Assembly: GCA_000335715.1 (NCBI GenBank)
Contig: AMYZ01000007.1
Coordinates: forward strand, 1-64,000
DNA from: a beta proteobacterium L13
Lineage (GTDB): Bacteria; Pseudomonadota; Gammaproteobacteria; Burkholderiales; Chromobacteriaceae
Direction of reading: 5' to 3'
DNA length: 64,000 bases
Part shown: piece by piece, positions 51,449 through 60,800 of the stretch
How positions within the stretch are numbered: the first letter of the stretch is position 1
Layout: the number at the start of each line of letters is the position of its first letter
Notes under the pieces: model-generated
Told to the model about the DNA's origin: nothing
The model's input: only the letters and a program-made list of their open reading frames with translations
The model's database searches: none
Translations under genes and position numbers: made by a program

Positions 51449-52822
51449 ATGAAACGTTTGCTCCTGCCCCTGTTGCTGACTGCGGCGCTGCCTGCGCTGG
51501 CCGAGCCGTTTACCCTGCTGGAAACCCGCGAGCCGAACATCGCCGCGCTGGAGCGTTACGAGTTGGCCACGCCGATGGTGCCCTACGCTGGCACGGCCAA
51601 GGCAGCCTTTCCGCAGGGCTTGCCATTGGCGGTAGGGTCCGGCCTGCGTTTCAAGGGTTACGAGAAAGCCACCTCGGCGCTGGAGTTCTGGTCGCTGACC
51701 GACCGCGGCCCCAATGTCGATTCGCCCGATGTGGCGGACGGCAAAGGCAAGCGCGCCAGCAAGGTATTTGCCGCCCCCGACTACACCCCCACCATTACCC
51801 AGCTGCGCGTGTCGCTGGCCGACAAAGCCGAAGTCATCAAGACGCTGCCGCTGAAGCAGAACGGCAAGCCCATCAGTGGCCGCCCGATTGCGCCGGGGCA
51901 GGTGGGCGCCAGTGGCGAGCTGGGCCTGAGCGAACAGCTGGCCGCGCTGCCGTATGACGCCAGCGGGCTGGACCCGGAAGGTATTGATGTGGATGCCGCC
52001 GGCAACCTGTGGCTTGTGGACGAGTACGGCCCCTTCATCGTGAAGGTGGACGGCAAGAGTGGCGAGATCCTGCAGCGCTACGCGCCGGGCCAGGGTTTGC
52101 CCGCAGAGTTGGCCGCACGCCAGCCCAACCGTGGCTTTGAAGGTGTGGCGGTGACGCCGGCCGGCAAGGTGGTGGCCATCGTGCAGAGTACGCTGGACGT
52201 GGACGGCAAGACCCGCAACGACGCGCTGTTTACCCGCATTGTGGAGCTGGACCCGAAGACCGGCGCGGTGCGCCAGTTTGCCTACCCGGTGTCGGCGCAC
52301 TTCAAGAAAACCGGCGACATGAAGCTGGGTGACATCGTGGCGTTGTCCGACACCCAGTTTGCCGTGATCGAGCAGGGCAAGGACAAAGACAAGCGCATGC
52401 ATAACGACATCATGCTGATTGATCTTTCCCAGGCCAGCGTGCTGGATGGCAAGCAACTGGCCGATGGCCGTGCGCTGGAGTACGGCGATAGCGCAGCGTT
52501 GGCCGCAGCGGGTGTACAGCTGGCGCGCAAGAAAACCGTGATTGACCTGCGTGCGCTGGGTTGGAATACCGAAAAAGCCGAAGGTCTGGCGCTGGTAGAC
52601 GGCAGTACGCTGGCGGTGATCAACGATAACGACTTTGGCGTGTCCAGCGAATTACGCGGCAGCAGCCTGAAACTGGACGAGCTGCGCGTGGCCGACGGCA
52701 AGCTGGTAGACAAGCAGGGCCAGCCGCAAGCCGGCGCCAGCCTGGGGGTGGCGGCCAACGGCGAAAGCACCCAGCTGTGGCTGATTACGCTGCAAAAGCC
52801 GTTGAAAGAGCTGCTGCAGTAA
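51449..52822 (+). CDS. Secreted esterase/phytase-like protein
   Basis: Exported protein of 457 aa (signal MKRLLLPLLLTAALPALA) with a beta-propeller of the phytase-like type (PF13449 style). Seen: FWSLTDRGPNVDSP, a SGLDPEGIDVDAAGNLWLVDEYGPFIV blade, RGFEGVAVTPAGKVVAI and NTEKAEGLALVDGSTLAVINDNDFGV; the repeated Glu-Gly and Asp-Glu/Asn-Asp clusters are calcium and substrate sites in this family. It probably hydrolyses a phosphoester in the periplasm. A Pho-box-like repeat precedes it. Confidence 0.82.
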   Translation: MKRLLLPLLLTAALPALAEPFTLLETREPNIAALERYELATPMVPYAGTAKAAFPQGLPLAVGSGLRFKGYEKATSALEFWSLTDRGPNVDSPDVADGKGKRASKVFAAPDYTPTITQLRVSLADKAEVIKTLPLKQNGKPISGRPIAPGQVGASGELGLSEQLAALPYDASGLDPEGIDVDAAGNLWLVDEYGPFIVKVDGKSGEILQRYAPGQGLPAELAARQPNRGFEGVAVTPAGKVVAIVQSTLDVDGKTRNDALFTRIVELDPKTGAVRQFAYPVSAHFKKTGDMKLGDIVALSDTQFAVIEQGKDKDKRMHNDIMLIDLSQASVLDGKQLADGRALEYGDSAALAAAGVQLARKKTVIDLRALGWNTEKAEGLALVDGSTLAVINDNDFGVSSELRGSSLKLDELRVADGKLVDKQGQPQAGASLGVAANGESTQLWLITLQKPLKELLQ

Positions 52823-52840
52823 ACCGTTAGCGCATCACGA

Positions 52841-52874
52841 CAAGGCCCGCTTGCCGCTGCAAGCGGGCCTTGTC
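52841..52874 (+). terminator. Terminator after the phytase-like gene
   Basis: ACAAGGCCCGCTTG / CAAGCGGGCCTTGT, a 14-bp perfect stem with a 6-nt loop; the T tract is short. The next 175 bp include an AT-rich patch (52895-52960) without a gene. Confidence 0.75.
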
Positions 52875-53022
52875 GCTTGCAGCGGCTTGCAATCCGGTTA
52901 TAAGAACAGAGCTTAATATTACAAAGCACATTTTTTATGTAACTTATTGATCTGAAAGTACAAACGCGGTGTCTGGCGGCGGCGGTGGGTGGCGGGGTGG
53001 CGAAGCACCTGCGCCGCGCCCG

Positions 53023-53028
53023 TATAAT
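53023..53028 (+). promoter_or_regulatory. Possible -10 of cysM
   Basis: Perfect TATAAT 22 bp before the start codon, overlapping a copy of the 10-mer that begins at 53028. The -35 is poor. Confidence 0.4.
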
Positions 53029-53049
53029 GCGGCCAACGAGGAGAGCATC

Positions 53050-53946
53050 ATGACCCAGCCTGAATTCAAATACCTGGAAGACTTCGTCGGCAACACCCCG
53101 CTGGTGCGCCTGAAGCGCATGCCCGGCAACAGCAATAATGTGGTGCTGGTGAAGCTGGAAGGCAATAACCCGGCCGGCTCGGTAAAAGACCGCCCGGCGC
53201 TGTCTATGATCCGTCAGGCCGAGGCGCGCGGCGATATCCGCCCCGGCGACACGCTGATCGAGCCCACCAGCGGCAATACCGGCATTGCACTGGCCATGGC
53301 GGCCACCATGATGGGCTACAAGATGATTCTGGTGATGCCGGAAAACTCCAGCCAGGAGCGCGTTGACACCATGCGCGCCTACGGTGCCGAGGTGGTGCTG
53401 ACGCCGAAGGAAGTATCGATGCCTGGCGCCATTGACGAGGCGCGCCGGCTGCAGGCGGCCGGGGTTGGCCGCATCCTGGACCAGTTTGGCAACCCGGATA
53501 ACCCGCGCGCCCACATCGAAGGCACCGGCCCGGAAATCTGGCGCGATACCGCTGGCACAGTGACGCATTTCGTCTCCAGCATGGGTACCACCGGCACCAT
53601 TATGGGTACCAGCACCTATCTCAAGCAGCAGAACCCGGCCATCCAGATTATCGGCGTGCAGCCGCAGCCGGGCAGCCAGATCCCCGGCATCCGCAAGTGG
53701 GAAGACGAATACCTGCCCAAAATCTGCGACTTTGGCCGTATTGACGAGCTGCTGCTGGTAGACCAGCAAACAGCGGAAGACACCGCCCGCCGTCTGGCGC
53801 GCGAAGAGGGCATTCTGGCTGGCCCATCGTCCGGTGGCGCGCTGGCGGTGGCGCTGCGGCTTAACGAGCAATTGCAGAATGCCGTGATTGTTTCTATTGT
53901 CTGCGACCGCGGCGACCGTTATCTTTCCACCGGTCTATTTTCCTGA
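53050..53946 (+). CDS. cysM: Cysteine synthase B
   Basis: PLP enzyme (298 aa) that makes cysteine or S-sulfocysteine from O-acetylserine and sulfide or thiosulfate. PLP lysine Lys46 in NNPAGSVKDRPA; the substrate loop TSGNTGIALA; the phosphate-binding GTTGTIMG. The RPA after the lysine and the short C-terminus point to CysM rather than CysK. GAGGAG precedes the start. A palindrome made of two 10-mers follows its stop. Confidence 0.95.
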   Translation: MTQPEFKYLEDFVGNTPLVRLKRMPGNSNNVVLVKLEGNNPAGSVKDRPALSMIRQAEARGDIRPGDTLIEPTSGNTGIALAMAATMMGYKMILVMPENSSQERVDTMRAYGAEVVLTPKEVSMPGAIDEARRLQAAGVGRILDQFGNPDNPRAHIEGTGPEIWRDTAGTVTHFVSSMGTTGTIMGTSTYLKQQNPAIQIIGVQPQPGSQIPGIRKWEDEYLPKICDFGRIDELLLVDQQTAEDTARRLAREEGILAGPSSGGALAVALRLNEQLQNAVIVSIVCDRGDRYLSTGLFS

Positions 53947-53950
53947 GCGC

Positions 53951-53976
53951 AAGGTTGGCCGCATGCGGCCAACCTT
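53951..53976. repeat. Perfect 26-bp palindrome of two 10-mers head to head
   Basis: AAGGTTGGCCGCA joined directly to its complement, between cysM and zapE, 4 bp after the cysM stop. No spacer, so as RNA it would be a stem with a tight loop. Confidence 0.9.
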
Positions 53977-53989
53977 CACCCATACCACT

Positions 53990-55147
53990 ATGTCCCAACA
54001 CGTCTTTTCGCCGCCAAGCGATGGCTCCATGAGCCCGCAAGCCTGGTATCAGGCTGCCAGCCAGCAAGAAGGCTTTATTCATGATGCCGCCCAGGCAGCA
54101 GCGATCGAGCGCCTGGATGCCCTGTGGCAAGCGCTGGTCGATTTCAAGGATAAGCGTAACCGCTTTCTGGGGCGCAGCCTGCGCAAGCCGGACGTGCCGC
54201 GCGGCCTGTACTTCTGGGGGGGCGTAGGCCGGGGCAAGAGCTTCCTGATGGATGCTTTCTTTAGCTGCGTACCCTACCAGCGCAAGCGCCGCGTGCATTT
54301 TCACCATTTCATGGCAGAAATCCACAAGCAGCTGCGCACGGTATCCAACGAGGCCGACCCGCTGAAAACCGTGGCGGCGCGTATTGCCAAAGACGTACGC
54401 CTGCTGTGCTTTGACGAGTTCCATGTCAGCGATATCGCCGATGCCATGATTCTGGGCCGCCTGTTCAGCGAGCTGTTTGCGCACGGCATCATCTGCGTGA
54501 TGACTTCGAACTACCCGCCGGACAGTCTGTACCCCAATGGCCTGATGCGCAGTAATTTCCTGCCGACCATCGCGCTGCTCAAAGCCAATCTGGACGTGCT
54601 GAACGTGGACGGCGGCAACGATTACCGCCTGCGCGAGCTCACGCGCGAGCCCTTGTTCCACGTGCCGGCGGGTGCCGAGGCCGAGCAAAAAATGCAGGCC
54701 ATGTTCGAGCGCCTGGCCGGTGCCGCGCCGGAAGAAGCGCATGTGCTAAGCGTGCTGGGGCGGGAGATTACGCTGAGGCGCCACGTACCAGGCGTGATCT
54801 GGTTCGACTTTCTGGCGATTTGCGATGGCCCGCGCGCGCAAACCGACTATCTGGAAATCGCCAGCGAATACCACACCGTATTCGTATCCGATATCCCCAA
54901 GCTGGCCGCGCGCGACGCCGCCATGGCGCGGCGTTTTACCTGGCTGATCGATGTGTTTTACGACCATCGCGTCAAGCTGGTGGCATCGTGCGCGGTGGAG
55001 CCGGAGCAGATATACACCGAGGGTACCCAGTCCAGCGAGTTCTTCCGCACCGCCAGCCGCCTGACCGAGATGCAGTCGCGCACCTATCTGGAGCTGCCGC
55101 ATCTGGTGGATAACTTCAGGATTGGCGACGGTGTCAGCGAAACCTGA
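53990..55147 (+). CDS. zapE: Cell-division ATPase ZapE
   Basis: AFG1/LACE1-type P-loop ATPase of 385 aa that associates with the Z-ring in E. coli. Walker A is GLYFWGGVGRGKSFLMDAFF, Walker B LLCFDEFHVSDIADAMIL, followed by VMTSNYPPDSLYPNGL (sensor 1) and a conserved C-terminal LIDVFYDHRVKL. The start at 53990 is the first Met after the palindrome; an in-frame longer reading overlaps cysM and is unlikely. Confidence 0.93.
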   Translation: MSQHVFSPPSDGSMSPQAWYQAASQQEGFIHDAAQAAAIERLDALWQALVDFKDKRNRFLGRSLRKPDVPRGLYFWGGVGRGKSFLMDAFFSCVPYQRKRRVHFHHFMAEIHKQLRTVSNEADPLKTVAARIAKDVRLLCFDEFHVSDIADAMILGRLFSELFAHGIICVMTSNYPPDSLYPNGLMRSNFLPTIALLKANLDVLNVDGGNDYRLRELTREPLFHVPAGAEAEQKMQAMFERLAGAAPEEAHVLSVLGREITLRRHVPGVIWFDFLAICDGPRAQTDYLEIASEYHTVFVSDIPKLAARDAAMARRFTWLIDVFYDHRVKLVASCAVEPEQIYTEGTQSSEFFRTASRLTEMQSRTYLELPHLVDNFRIGDGVSET

Positions 55148-55165
55148 TGGCAGGGTGTGGTACGT

Positions 55166-55197
55166 AAAAAAGCCGCAGCGGGTGCTGCGGCTTTTTT
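55166..55197. terminator. Terminator after zapE
   Basis: AAGCCGCAGC / GCTGCGGCTT with a 4-nt loop, A run before and T run after; works for both convergent genes. Confidence 0.92.
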
Positions 55198-55222
55198 GCG
55201 GGCTAGCTGGCTTGGCTGGCGG

Positions 55223-56125
55223 CTAGTGTGCGCCTGCTGGTACCAGTAGTGGCTGGTAGCCCAGAGCTTTGAGCTTGGCCATGGCTTCTTCGGCCTCGGC
55301 GCGGGTGTTGAACGGCCCCAGCTGCACGCGGGTTTCGGTGCGGGCGCTGATGCCGCGTTTTTTCAGGTCATCCAGCAGCTTTTCTGCATTGCCCGGGCTG
55401 GCAAACAGGCCGAGCTGTACTTGGTAGCCCAGCGAGGCACCACCCGGGGCAGCTTTTACTGCCGGCAGGGTTGGCATGGTGCCCTTGCTGGCAGCAGGCG
55501 CGATGGCCGGCGCAGCGGCGGGCGGCAGCTCGATCTCGCTCACCGGGCTGGTCTTGCCGCTGCTGCGTGCTGCTGCCGGTGCGGGTGGCGTGATCGCTGC
55601 TTTGGCAGCAGGGGGCGCTGCTGGCGGTGTGGCTGGCTTGGCAGCGGGTGCTGGTGTGGCGACGGGTGCGGCCGCTTTGTTGTTGGCTGCTACGCTGTTG
55701 GCGCTGCTGGTTTTGCCTACCGGGGTGGCGGTGGCCATCGTTGGCGTGGCAGGGGCGGCGGTGGCGGGCAGCGGGCTGGTTTGCCCCAGGTTGGCCGCAG
55801 GGGTCTTGCCCAGGTCTGGTGTGGCCGGTGACGGCGTGGCGATGGCGGGGGTACTGGCGGCGGCCGGGGCGCTGCTTTCCGGTAGCTGTGCGATAACCAG
55901 GGTAGGCTCGGACGCGGCTTCTTTATTGACGATGCGGCCGGAGCTGACGGGTACGCTGGTGGGTGTGGTTTCCGGCTTTTTGCCGGACATGCTGTCCAGC
56001 ACCGGGATGGCAGCCAGGGCAATAGCCACCAGGCCTGCCGCCATGGCCAGGCGTTTTTTCAGCTCTGGGGTCATGGCAGTTGCAGAATCAGAAGTGGTGC
56101 GCGGATCGGGAGAGGATGGATTCAT
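55223..56125 (-). CDS. SPOR-domain inner-membrane protein
   Basis: 300-aa bitopic protein. Cytoplasmic N-terminus, one transmembrane helix (about 24-43), a long Pro/Ala/Thr-rich periplasmic linker and a C-terminal SPOR domain (about 225-297: LGYQVQLGLFASPGNAEKLLDDLKKRG and VQLGPFNTRAEAEEAMAKLKALG). SPOR domains bind denuded peptidoglycan at the division septum. The linker is low-complexity and contains one 10-mer copy. It probably belongs to the division machinery, like DedD or FtsN, but has no FtsN-specific motif. Confidence 0.85.
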   Translation of the reverse strand: MNPSSPDPRTTSDSATAMTPELKKRLAMAAGLVAIALAAIPVLDSMSGKKPETTPTSVPVSSGRIVNKEAASEPTLVIAQLPESSAPAAASTPAIATPSPATPDLGKTPAANLGQTSPLPATAAPATPTMATATPVGKTSSANSVAANNKAAAPVATPAPAAKPATPPAAPPAAKAAITPPAPAAARSSGKTSPVSEIELPPAAAPAIAPAASKGTMPTLPAVKAAPGGASLGYQVQLGLFASPGNAEKLLDDLKKRGISARTETRVQLGPFNTRAEAEEAMAKLKALGYQPLLVPAGAH

Positions 56126-56259
56126 CGCTGATTAAATTCTGTGCAGCAAACGCTGGTGAACACTGGTAAAATGCCGGGTTCCTCAAAATTGGGTCACTGG
56201 CAAGCCTGAAATGCGCATGCCAAGTGTAACCATTTCACTTGCAAACTGGGAGAATTTGT

Positions 56260-56685
56260 ATGGCTATCGAACGCACTCTGTCCATCATCAAGCCGGACGC
56301 TGTTGCCAAGAACGTAATCGGTAAAATCTACGACCGTTTCGAAACCGCTGGTCTGAAGATCGTTGCCGCCAAGCTGAAACAGCTGTCCCGCGCTGAAGCC
56401 GAAGGCTTCTACGCTGTACACAAAGAGCGTCCTTTCTTCAACGATCTGGTGTCCTTCATGATCTCCGGCCCGGTAATGATCCAGGTGCTGGAAGGCGAAA
56501 ACGCCATGCTGAAGAACCGCGAACTGATGGGCGCTACCGACCCGAAGAAAGCTGACGCCGGCACCATTCGCGCCGACTTCGCTGACTCCATCGATGCTAA
56601 CGCCGTTCACGGTTCCGACAGCCTGGAAAACGCAGCGATCGAAATCGCTTACTTCTTTGCTGCTACCGAAGTAGCCGCACGCTAA
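56260..56685 (+). CDS. ndk: Nucleoside diphosphate kinase
   Basis: Balances NTP pools by passing phosphate through His117 (NAVHGSDS). The 141-aa protein has all core signatures: [33 protein letters not shown] and [25 protein letters not shown] precedes the start. Strongly biased codons point to high expression. Same gene is often next to rlmN in betaproteobacteria and gammaproteobacteria. Confidence 0.98.
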   Translation: MAIERTLSIIKPDAVAKNVIGKIYDRFETAGLKIVAAKLKQLSRAEAEGFYAVHKERPFFNDLVSFMISGPVMIQVLEGENAMLKNRELMGATDPKKADAGTIRADFADSIDANAVHGSDSLENAAIEIAYFFAATEVAAR

Positions 56686-56772
56686 TCGCCGTTTGCGGCC
56701 AACCCTGGCCGTACGCGGAACCAGTTGTACCCGGCGGCTGCCCAAGGGTGGCCGCCTTTATCCGAGATACAC

Positions 56773-57864
56773 ATGAAGACCAACCTGCTCGACTTCAACC
56801 TGAACCAGCTGACTGAACACTTTGCCGCGATGGGCGAAAAGCCGTTTCGTGCCAAGCAGATCATGCGCTGGATGCACCAGATGGGTGAGGCCGATTTTGA
56901 CGCCATGACCGATATCGCCAAAAGCCTGCGTGCCAAGCTGCACGACACCGCGCTGGTGGGTATTCCGGATTTGATGGTGTCGCAGGAATCCGAAGATGGT
57001 ACCCGCAAGTGGCTGCTGGACGTTGGCACCGGCAATGGTGTGGAAACCGTATTCATCCCCGAGGATGATCGCGGCACCTTGTGCATATCATCTCAGGTGG
57101 GCTGTGCGCTGGAATGCACCTTCTGCTCTACCGGCCGCCAAGGCTTCAACCGCAACCTCAGCACCGCCGAAATCATCGGCCAGCTGTGGTGGGCCAATAA
57201 GGCCATGGGTGTGACGCCGCGTAACGAGCGCGTGGTTTCCAACGTGGTGATGATGGGCATGGGCGAGCCGCTGGCCAACTTCGATAACGTGGTGTCGGCG
57301 TTGCAGATCATGCTGGACGACCATGCCTACGGTTTGAGCCGCCGCCGCGTTACCGTGTCCACCTCGGGCATGGTGCCGCAGATGGACCGCCTGAAAGAGG
57401 CCTGTCCGGTGGCGCTGGCCGTATCGCTGCACGCGTCCAACGACCGCATTCGCGATGAAATCGTGCCGCTGAACAAGAAATACCCGCTGAAAGAGCTGAT
57501 GGCAGCGTGTCAGCGCTACCTGGTAAAAGCGCCGCGCGACTTCATTACCTTCGAGTATGTGATGCTTGACGGGGTGAACGACAGGCCGGAACATGCACGC
57601 GAGCTGATTGCCCTGGTGCGAGATGTGCCGTGCAAGTTCAACCTGATTCCGTTTAACCCGTTCCCGAATTCCGGTTACGATCGTTCCAGCAATAACGCCA
57701 TCCGCGCTTTCCGCGAAATCCTGCAAGAAGCAGGCTTTATCGTGACCGTGCGTAAAACCCGTGGCGATGATATCGATGCTGCCTGTGGCCAGCTGGCCGG
57801 GCAGGTGCAGGACAAGACGCGGCGCCAGGAAAAGTGGATCCGTATCGCAGAGGATAAAGGCTGA
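56773..57864 (+). CDS. rlmN: 23S rRNA A2503 / tRNA A37 C2-methyltransferase
   Basis: Radical SAM enzyme of 363 aa. The 4Fe-4S cysteines are Cys111, Cys115 and Cys118 ([13 protein letters not shown]); the methyl-carrying cysteine lies near the C-terminus in [16 protein letters not shown]-binding [12 protein letters not shown] is present. The start at 56773 gives the conserved [13 protein letters not shown]. Its stop overlaps the start of pilW by one base (TGATG), the first link in a chain of closely spaced genes that runs to der. Confidence 0.97.
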   Translation: MKTNLLDFNLNQLTEHFAAMGEKPFRAKQIMRWMHQMGEADFDAMTDIAKSLRAKLHDTALVGIPDLMVSQESEDGTRKWLLDVGTGNGVETVFIPEDDRGTLCISSQVGCALECTFCSTGRQGFNRNLSTAEIIGQLWWANKAMGVTPRNERVVSNVVMMGMGEPLANFDNVVSALQIMLDDHAYGLSRRRVTVSTSGMVPQMDRLKEACPVALAVSLHASNDRIRDEIVPLNKKYPLKELMAACQRYLVKAPRDFITFEYVMLDGVNDRPEHARELIALVRDVPCKFNLIPFNPFPNSGYDRSSNNAIRAFREILQEAGFIVTVRKTRGDDIDAACGQLAGQVQDKTRRQEKWIRIAEDKG

Positions 57865-58604
57865 TGAATAAAACACGTATCCTGACCGGTTTGCTGGCGG
57901 CGCTATGCGCTGCCCAGATGGCGTTGGCCGCAGCCCCGCCGCGCGAACTGGCCGAGGTGCGTGCCCAGCTGGCTATCGAATACATGCGCTATGGCAATAT
58001 GCGCGTCGCGCTGGAGAATGCCGACCAGGCCATTGCAGTAGACCCTACCTTCCAGGCCGGCTACCTGGCCCGTGCGCTGATCTACATGCAGCTGCGGGTG
58101 GATGGCGAAGCCGAGGCGTCGTTTCGCAAGGCGCTGTCCATTCAGGCTGGCAATCCGGAAGTCAACAATAACTACGGTTTGTTCCTGTGCAATCGCCGCC
58201 GTTTTGACGAAGCCCTGGCGCGATTTGATCAGGCACTGGCTGATCCGTTTTTCTCTGCCCCGCATACTGCGCTGATCAACAAGGCCGTTTGTCTGGGGCA
58301 AATGAACCGTAACGACGAGGCCAACCAGCTGCTGCTGGAGGCCCTGCGCCGCGCACCGAACGATGCGTCGGCACTACGCGAGCTGACGCGCCTGGCTTTG
58401 CAAGGTGGCAATGCGCAGCTGGCACAATTTTATTTTGAGCGGCTGGGTAAAGACGAAAAGCGTTTCGGCCCGGCCGAGTTGCTGCTGGGGGTGAAGCTGG
58501 CGCGCCTCAAGAAAGACGCTGCTACCGAGCAGCGCCTGGCCGGCCTGCTGAAAAGCCGCCACCCGGATAGCCTAGAAACCCAGCAGCTCTTGAGCGGGAC
58601 CTGA
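57864..58604 (+). CDS. pilW: Type IV pilus biogenesis/stability protein PilW (PilF)
   Basis: Exported TPR protein of 246 aa (signal about 1-23) that helps the PilQ secretin assemble in type IV pilus systems; in Neisseria its homologue is needed for pili, and so for DNA uptake. Six TPR-like repeats are readable, e.g. AIEYMRYGNMRVALENADQAIAVDP and NNYGLFLCNRRRFDEALARFDQAL. No lipobox, unlike some homologues. Start overlaps the rlmN stop. Confidence 0.9.
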   Translation: MNKTRILTGLLAALCAAQMALAAAPPRELAEVRAQLAIEYMRYGNMRVALENADQAIAVDPTFQAGYLARALIYMQLRVDGEAEASFRKALSIQAGNPEVNNNYGLFLCNRRRFDEALARFDQALADPFFSAPHTALINKAVCLGQMNRNDEANQLLLEALRRAPNDASALRELTRLALQGGNAQLAQFYFERLGKDEKRFGPAELLLGVKLARLKKDAATEQRLAGLLKSRHPDSLETQQLLSGT

Positions 58605-58626
58605 TCCCAGGAAGCATGCCCAGGAT

Positions 58627-59463
58627 ATGACCTCTTCTGTTGCACAACAAATCGGCCAGCAGCTGCGTGATGCCCGCGTTGAGCGTGGCCTGAGCCTGCA
58701 CGATGTGGCCGACCGTCTGAAACTTTCCCTGCGTCAGCTCGAATGGATGGAAGCGGGTGATTTCGCCCGGCTGCCAGGTGCGACCTTTGTTCGTGGCTTC
58801 GTGCGCAACTATGCCCGTTTTCTGGAGCTGGATAGTGCACCGCTGATGGCACTGCTGGAGCAGGAGTATCCCTCCAGCCCTGCTGATCGCGCCCCATCGG
58901 TACAAGCAGCCGAGGTGCGCGCTGCCGGTGGTGGCAAGCCGTGGTGGCTGCTGGTGCCTGTTTTGCTGGTGGCTGCCGTGGTTGCCTGGCAAATGCAGGG
59001 CAGTAGTGGCGAGGCGGTAGCGCCGCAAGGCGAGCTGGCACCCATGCTGCACCAGGCGTCCAGCGATGCCTTGGCCAGTGTGTCGCAAAGCGAGCCTGCC
59101 AGTGCGCCTGTAGCGGTGGCAGTCGCGCCTGTGGCCTCTGCCGTGGCAAGTGCCAGCCCGGCTAGTGCCGTGTTGGCGGTATCGAAACCTGCCAAGCAGG
59201 CCTCTGCGCCGGTGGCGCAAGCTGGCCAGAAATCGGTGCGTATACAGGCCAGTGGTGATAGCTGGGTGTCGGTGGTGGATGCCAGCGGCAAGAAGCTGGT
59301 GTACGGCCTGATCAGTGCAGGCCAAAGCCAGGAGGTGCGTGGTGTACCCCCCTTCAAACTGAAAATCGGTAATGCCCCCCAGGTTGTCTTGAGCTACGAC
59401 GGGGCGGTGATCGATCTGAAAGACAAGACACGCGGTGCGACCGCCAAACTGGAATTGAACTGA
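58627..59463 (+). CDS. rodZ: RodZ-like cell-shape protein
   Basis: 278-aa bitopic protein. N-terminal Xre-type helix-turn-helix (IGQQLRDARVERGLSLHDVADRLKL, residues about 8-75) that in RodZ binds MreB, one transmembrane helix (about 100-118), an Ala/Val/Ser/Pro linker and a periplasmic DUF4115 domain (SVRIQASGDSWVSVVDASGKKL). Context between pilW and ispG is the classical one (E. coli rlmN-pilF-rodZ-ispG-hisS). Confidence 0.92.
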   Translation: MTSSVAQQIGQQLRDARVERGLSLHDVADRLKLSLRQLEWMEAGDFARLPGATFVRGFVRNYARFLELDSAPLMALLEQEYPSSPADRAPSVQAAEVRAAGGGKPWWLLVPVLLVAAVVAWQMQGSSGEAVAPQGELAPMLHQASSDALASVSQSEPASAPVAVAVAPVASAVASASPASAVLAVSKPAKQASAPVAQAGQKSVRIQASGDSWVSVVDASGKKLVYGLISAGQSQEVRGVPPFKLKIGNAPQVVLSYDGAVIDLKDKTRGATAKLELN

Positions 59464-59469
59464 TAACAG

Positions 59470-60744
59470 ATGGACGCAACGATCAAACGCCGTAAAACGC
59501 TGCAGGTAGCGGTAGGCCATGTGATGGTAGGTTCCGAGCACCCTGTGATGGTGCAGTCGATGACCAATACCGATACGGCCGACGCCGCTGCCACGGCACA
59601 GCAAGTATTCGAATTGGCACAAGCTGGCTCGGAAGTTGTCCGCATCACGGTAAACAGCCCAGAGGCAGCCGCGCGCGTAGCCGAAATCCGCCAGCGTCTG
59701 GACGATATGGGCTGCGCGGCACCGCTGGTAGGCGATTTCCACTTTAACGGTGAGCGCCTGCTCAAAGACTACCCGGACTGCGCGCGCGCGCTGGGCAAGT
59801 ACCGCATCAACCCCGGTAACGTGGGCAAGGGTGCCAAAGGCGACGATAAATTCGCCTACATGATCCGTACCGCCGCCGAATACGGCAAGCCGGTACGCAT
59901 CGGCGTGAACTGGGGCAGCCTCGATCAGGCGCTGCTGGCGCGCATGCTGGACGCCAATAACCATGCGGCCAACCCCAAGGCACTGGACGTAGTGATGCGC
60001 GAGGCGCTGATCGTGTCGGCGCTGGAGTCCGCCGACAAGGCGATGGAGCTGGGCCTGCCGGCCAACCAGATATTGCTGTCATGCAAGGTCAGCAATGTGC
60101 AGGACCTGATCACCGTATACCGCGATCTGGGCAGCCGCTGCGAGTTTCCGCTGCATCTTGGCCTGACCGAAGCCGGCATGGGCAGCAAGGGCATCGTGGC
60201 CTCCAGTGCTGCGCTGGCCGTACTGCTGCAGGAAGGTATTGGCGATACCATCCGTATTTCGTTGACACCGCAGCCGGGTGAAGCACGCACCAAAGAAGTG
60301 GTGGTGGCGCAAGAGCTGCTGCAGACCATGGGCCTGCGCTCGTTCACCCCGCTGGTTACAGCCTGTCCCGGCTGTGGCCGCACTACCAGTACCTTCTTCC
60401 AGGAGCTGGCCGATAGCATCCAGACCTTCCTGCGCGAGCAGATGCCGGTCTGGCGCCTGCAGTACCCCGGCGTGGAGGACATGAAAGTGGCGGTGATGGG
60501 CTGTGTGGTCAACGGCCCGGGAGAGTCCAAGCTGGCCGATATCGGCATCAGCTTGCCAGGCACTGGCGAGGTGCCGGTAGCACCCGTGTATGTGGATGGC
60601 CAGAAAGACGTGACACTCAAGGGCGACAATATTGCGCTGGAGTTCAAGGCTATCGTGGAAAACTACGTGCACACCCGCTACGGCGTAGGTGGCGCCAAGC
60701 GCCGCGAAGTGGTGGCACGTACTATCCCCATCAAACAGGTTTAA
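59470..60744 (+). CDS. ispG: 4-hydroxy-3-methylbut-2-enyl-diphosphate synthase
   Basis: [4Fe-4S] enzyme (424 aa) of the MEP isoprenoid pathway that forms HMBPP from methylerythritol cyclodiphosphate. Cluster ligands lie in [11 protein letters not shown] and [11 protein letters not shown]; the barrel signature [13 protein letters not shown] and GDFHFN are present. It carries the insert typical of betaproteobacterial and gammaproteobacterial forms. Six bases after the rodZ stop. Confidence 0.97.
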   Translation: MDATIKRRKTLQVAVGHVMVGSEHPVMVQSMTNTDTADAAATAQQVFELAQAGSEVVRITVNSPEAAARVAEIRQRLDDMGCAAPLVGDFHFNGERLLKDYPDCARALGKYRINPGNVGKGAKGDDKFAYMIRTAAEYGKPVRIGVNWGSLDQALLARMLDANNHAANPKALDVVMREALIVSALESADKAMELGLPANQILLSCKVSNVQDLITVYRDLGSRCEFPLHLGLTEAGMGSKGIVASSAALAVLLQEGIGDTIRISLTPQPGEARTKEVVVAQELLQTMGLRSFTPLVTACPGCGRTTSTFFQELADSIQTFLREQMPVWRLQYPGVEDMKVAVMGCVVNGPGESKLADIGISLPGTGEVPVAPVYVDGQKDVTLKGDNIALEFKAIVENYVHTRYGVGGAKRREVVARTIPIKQV

Positions 60745-60800
60745 GCCGGTGGCCAGCGTTGGCCGCCGCTGCACATGATCAAGCAAAAGAAAGTATGAGA

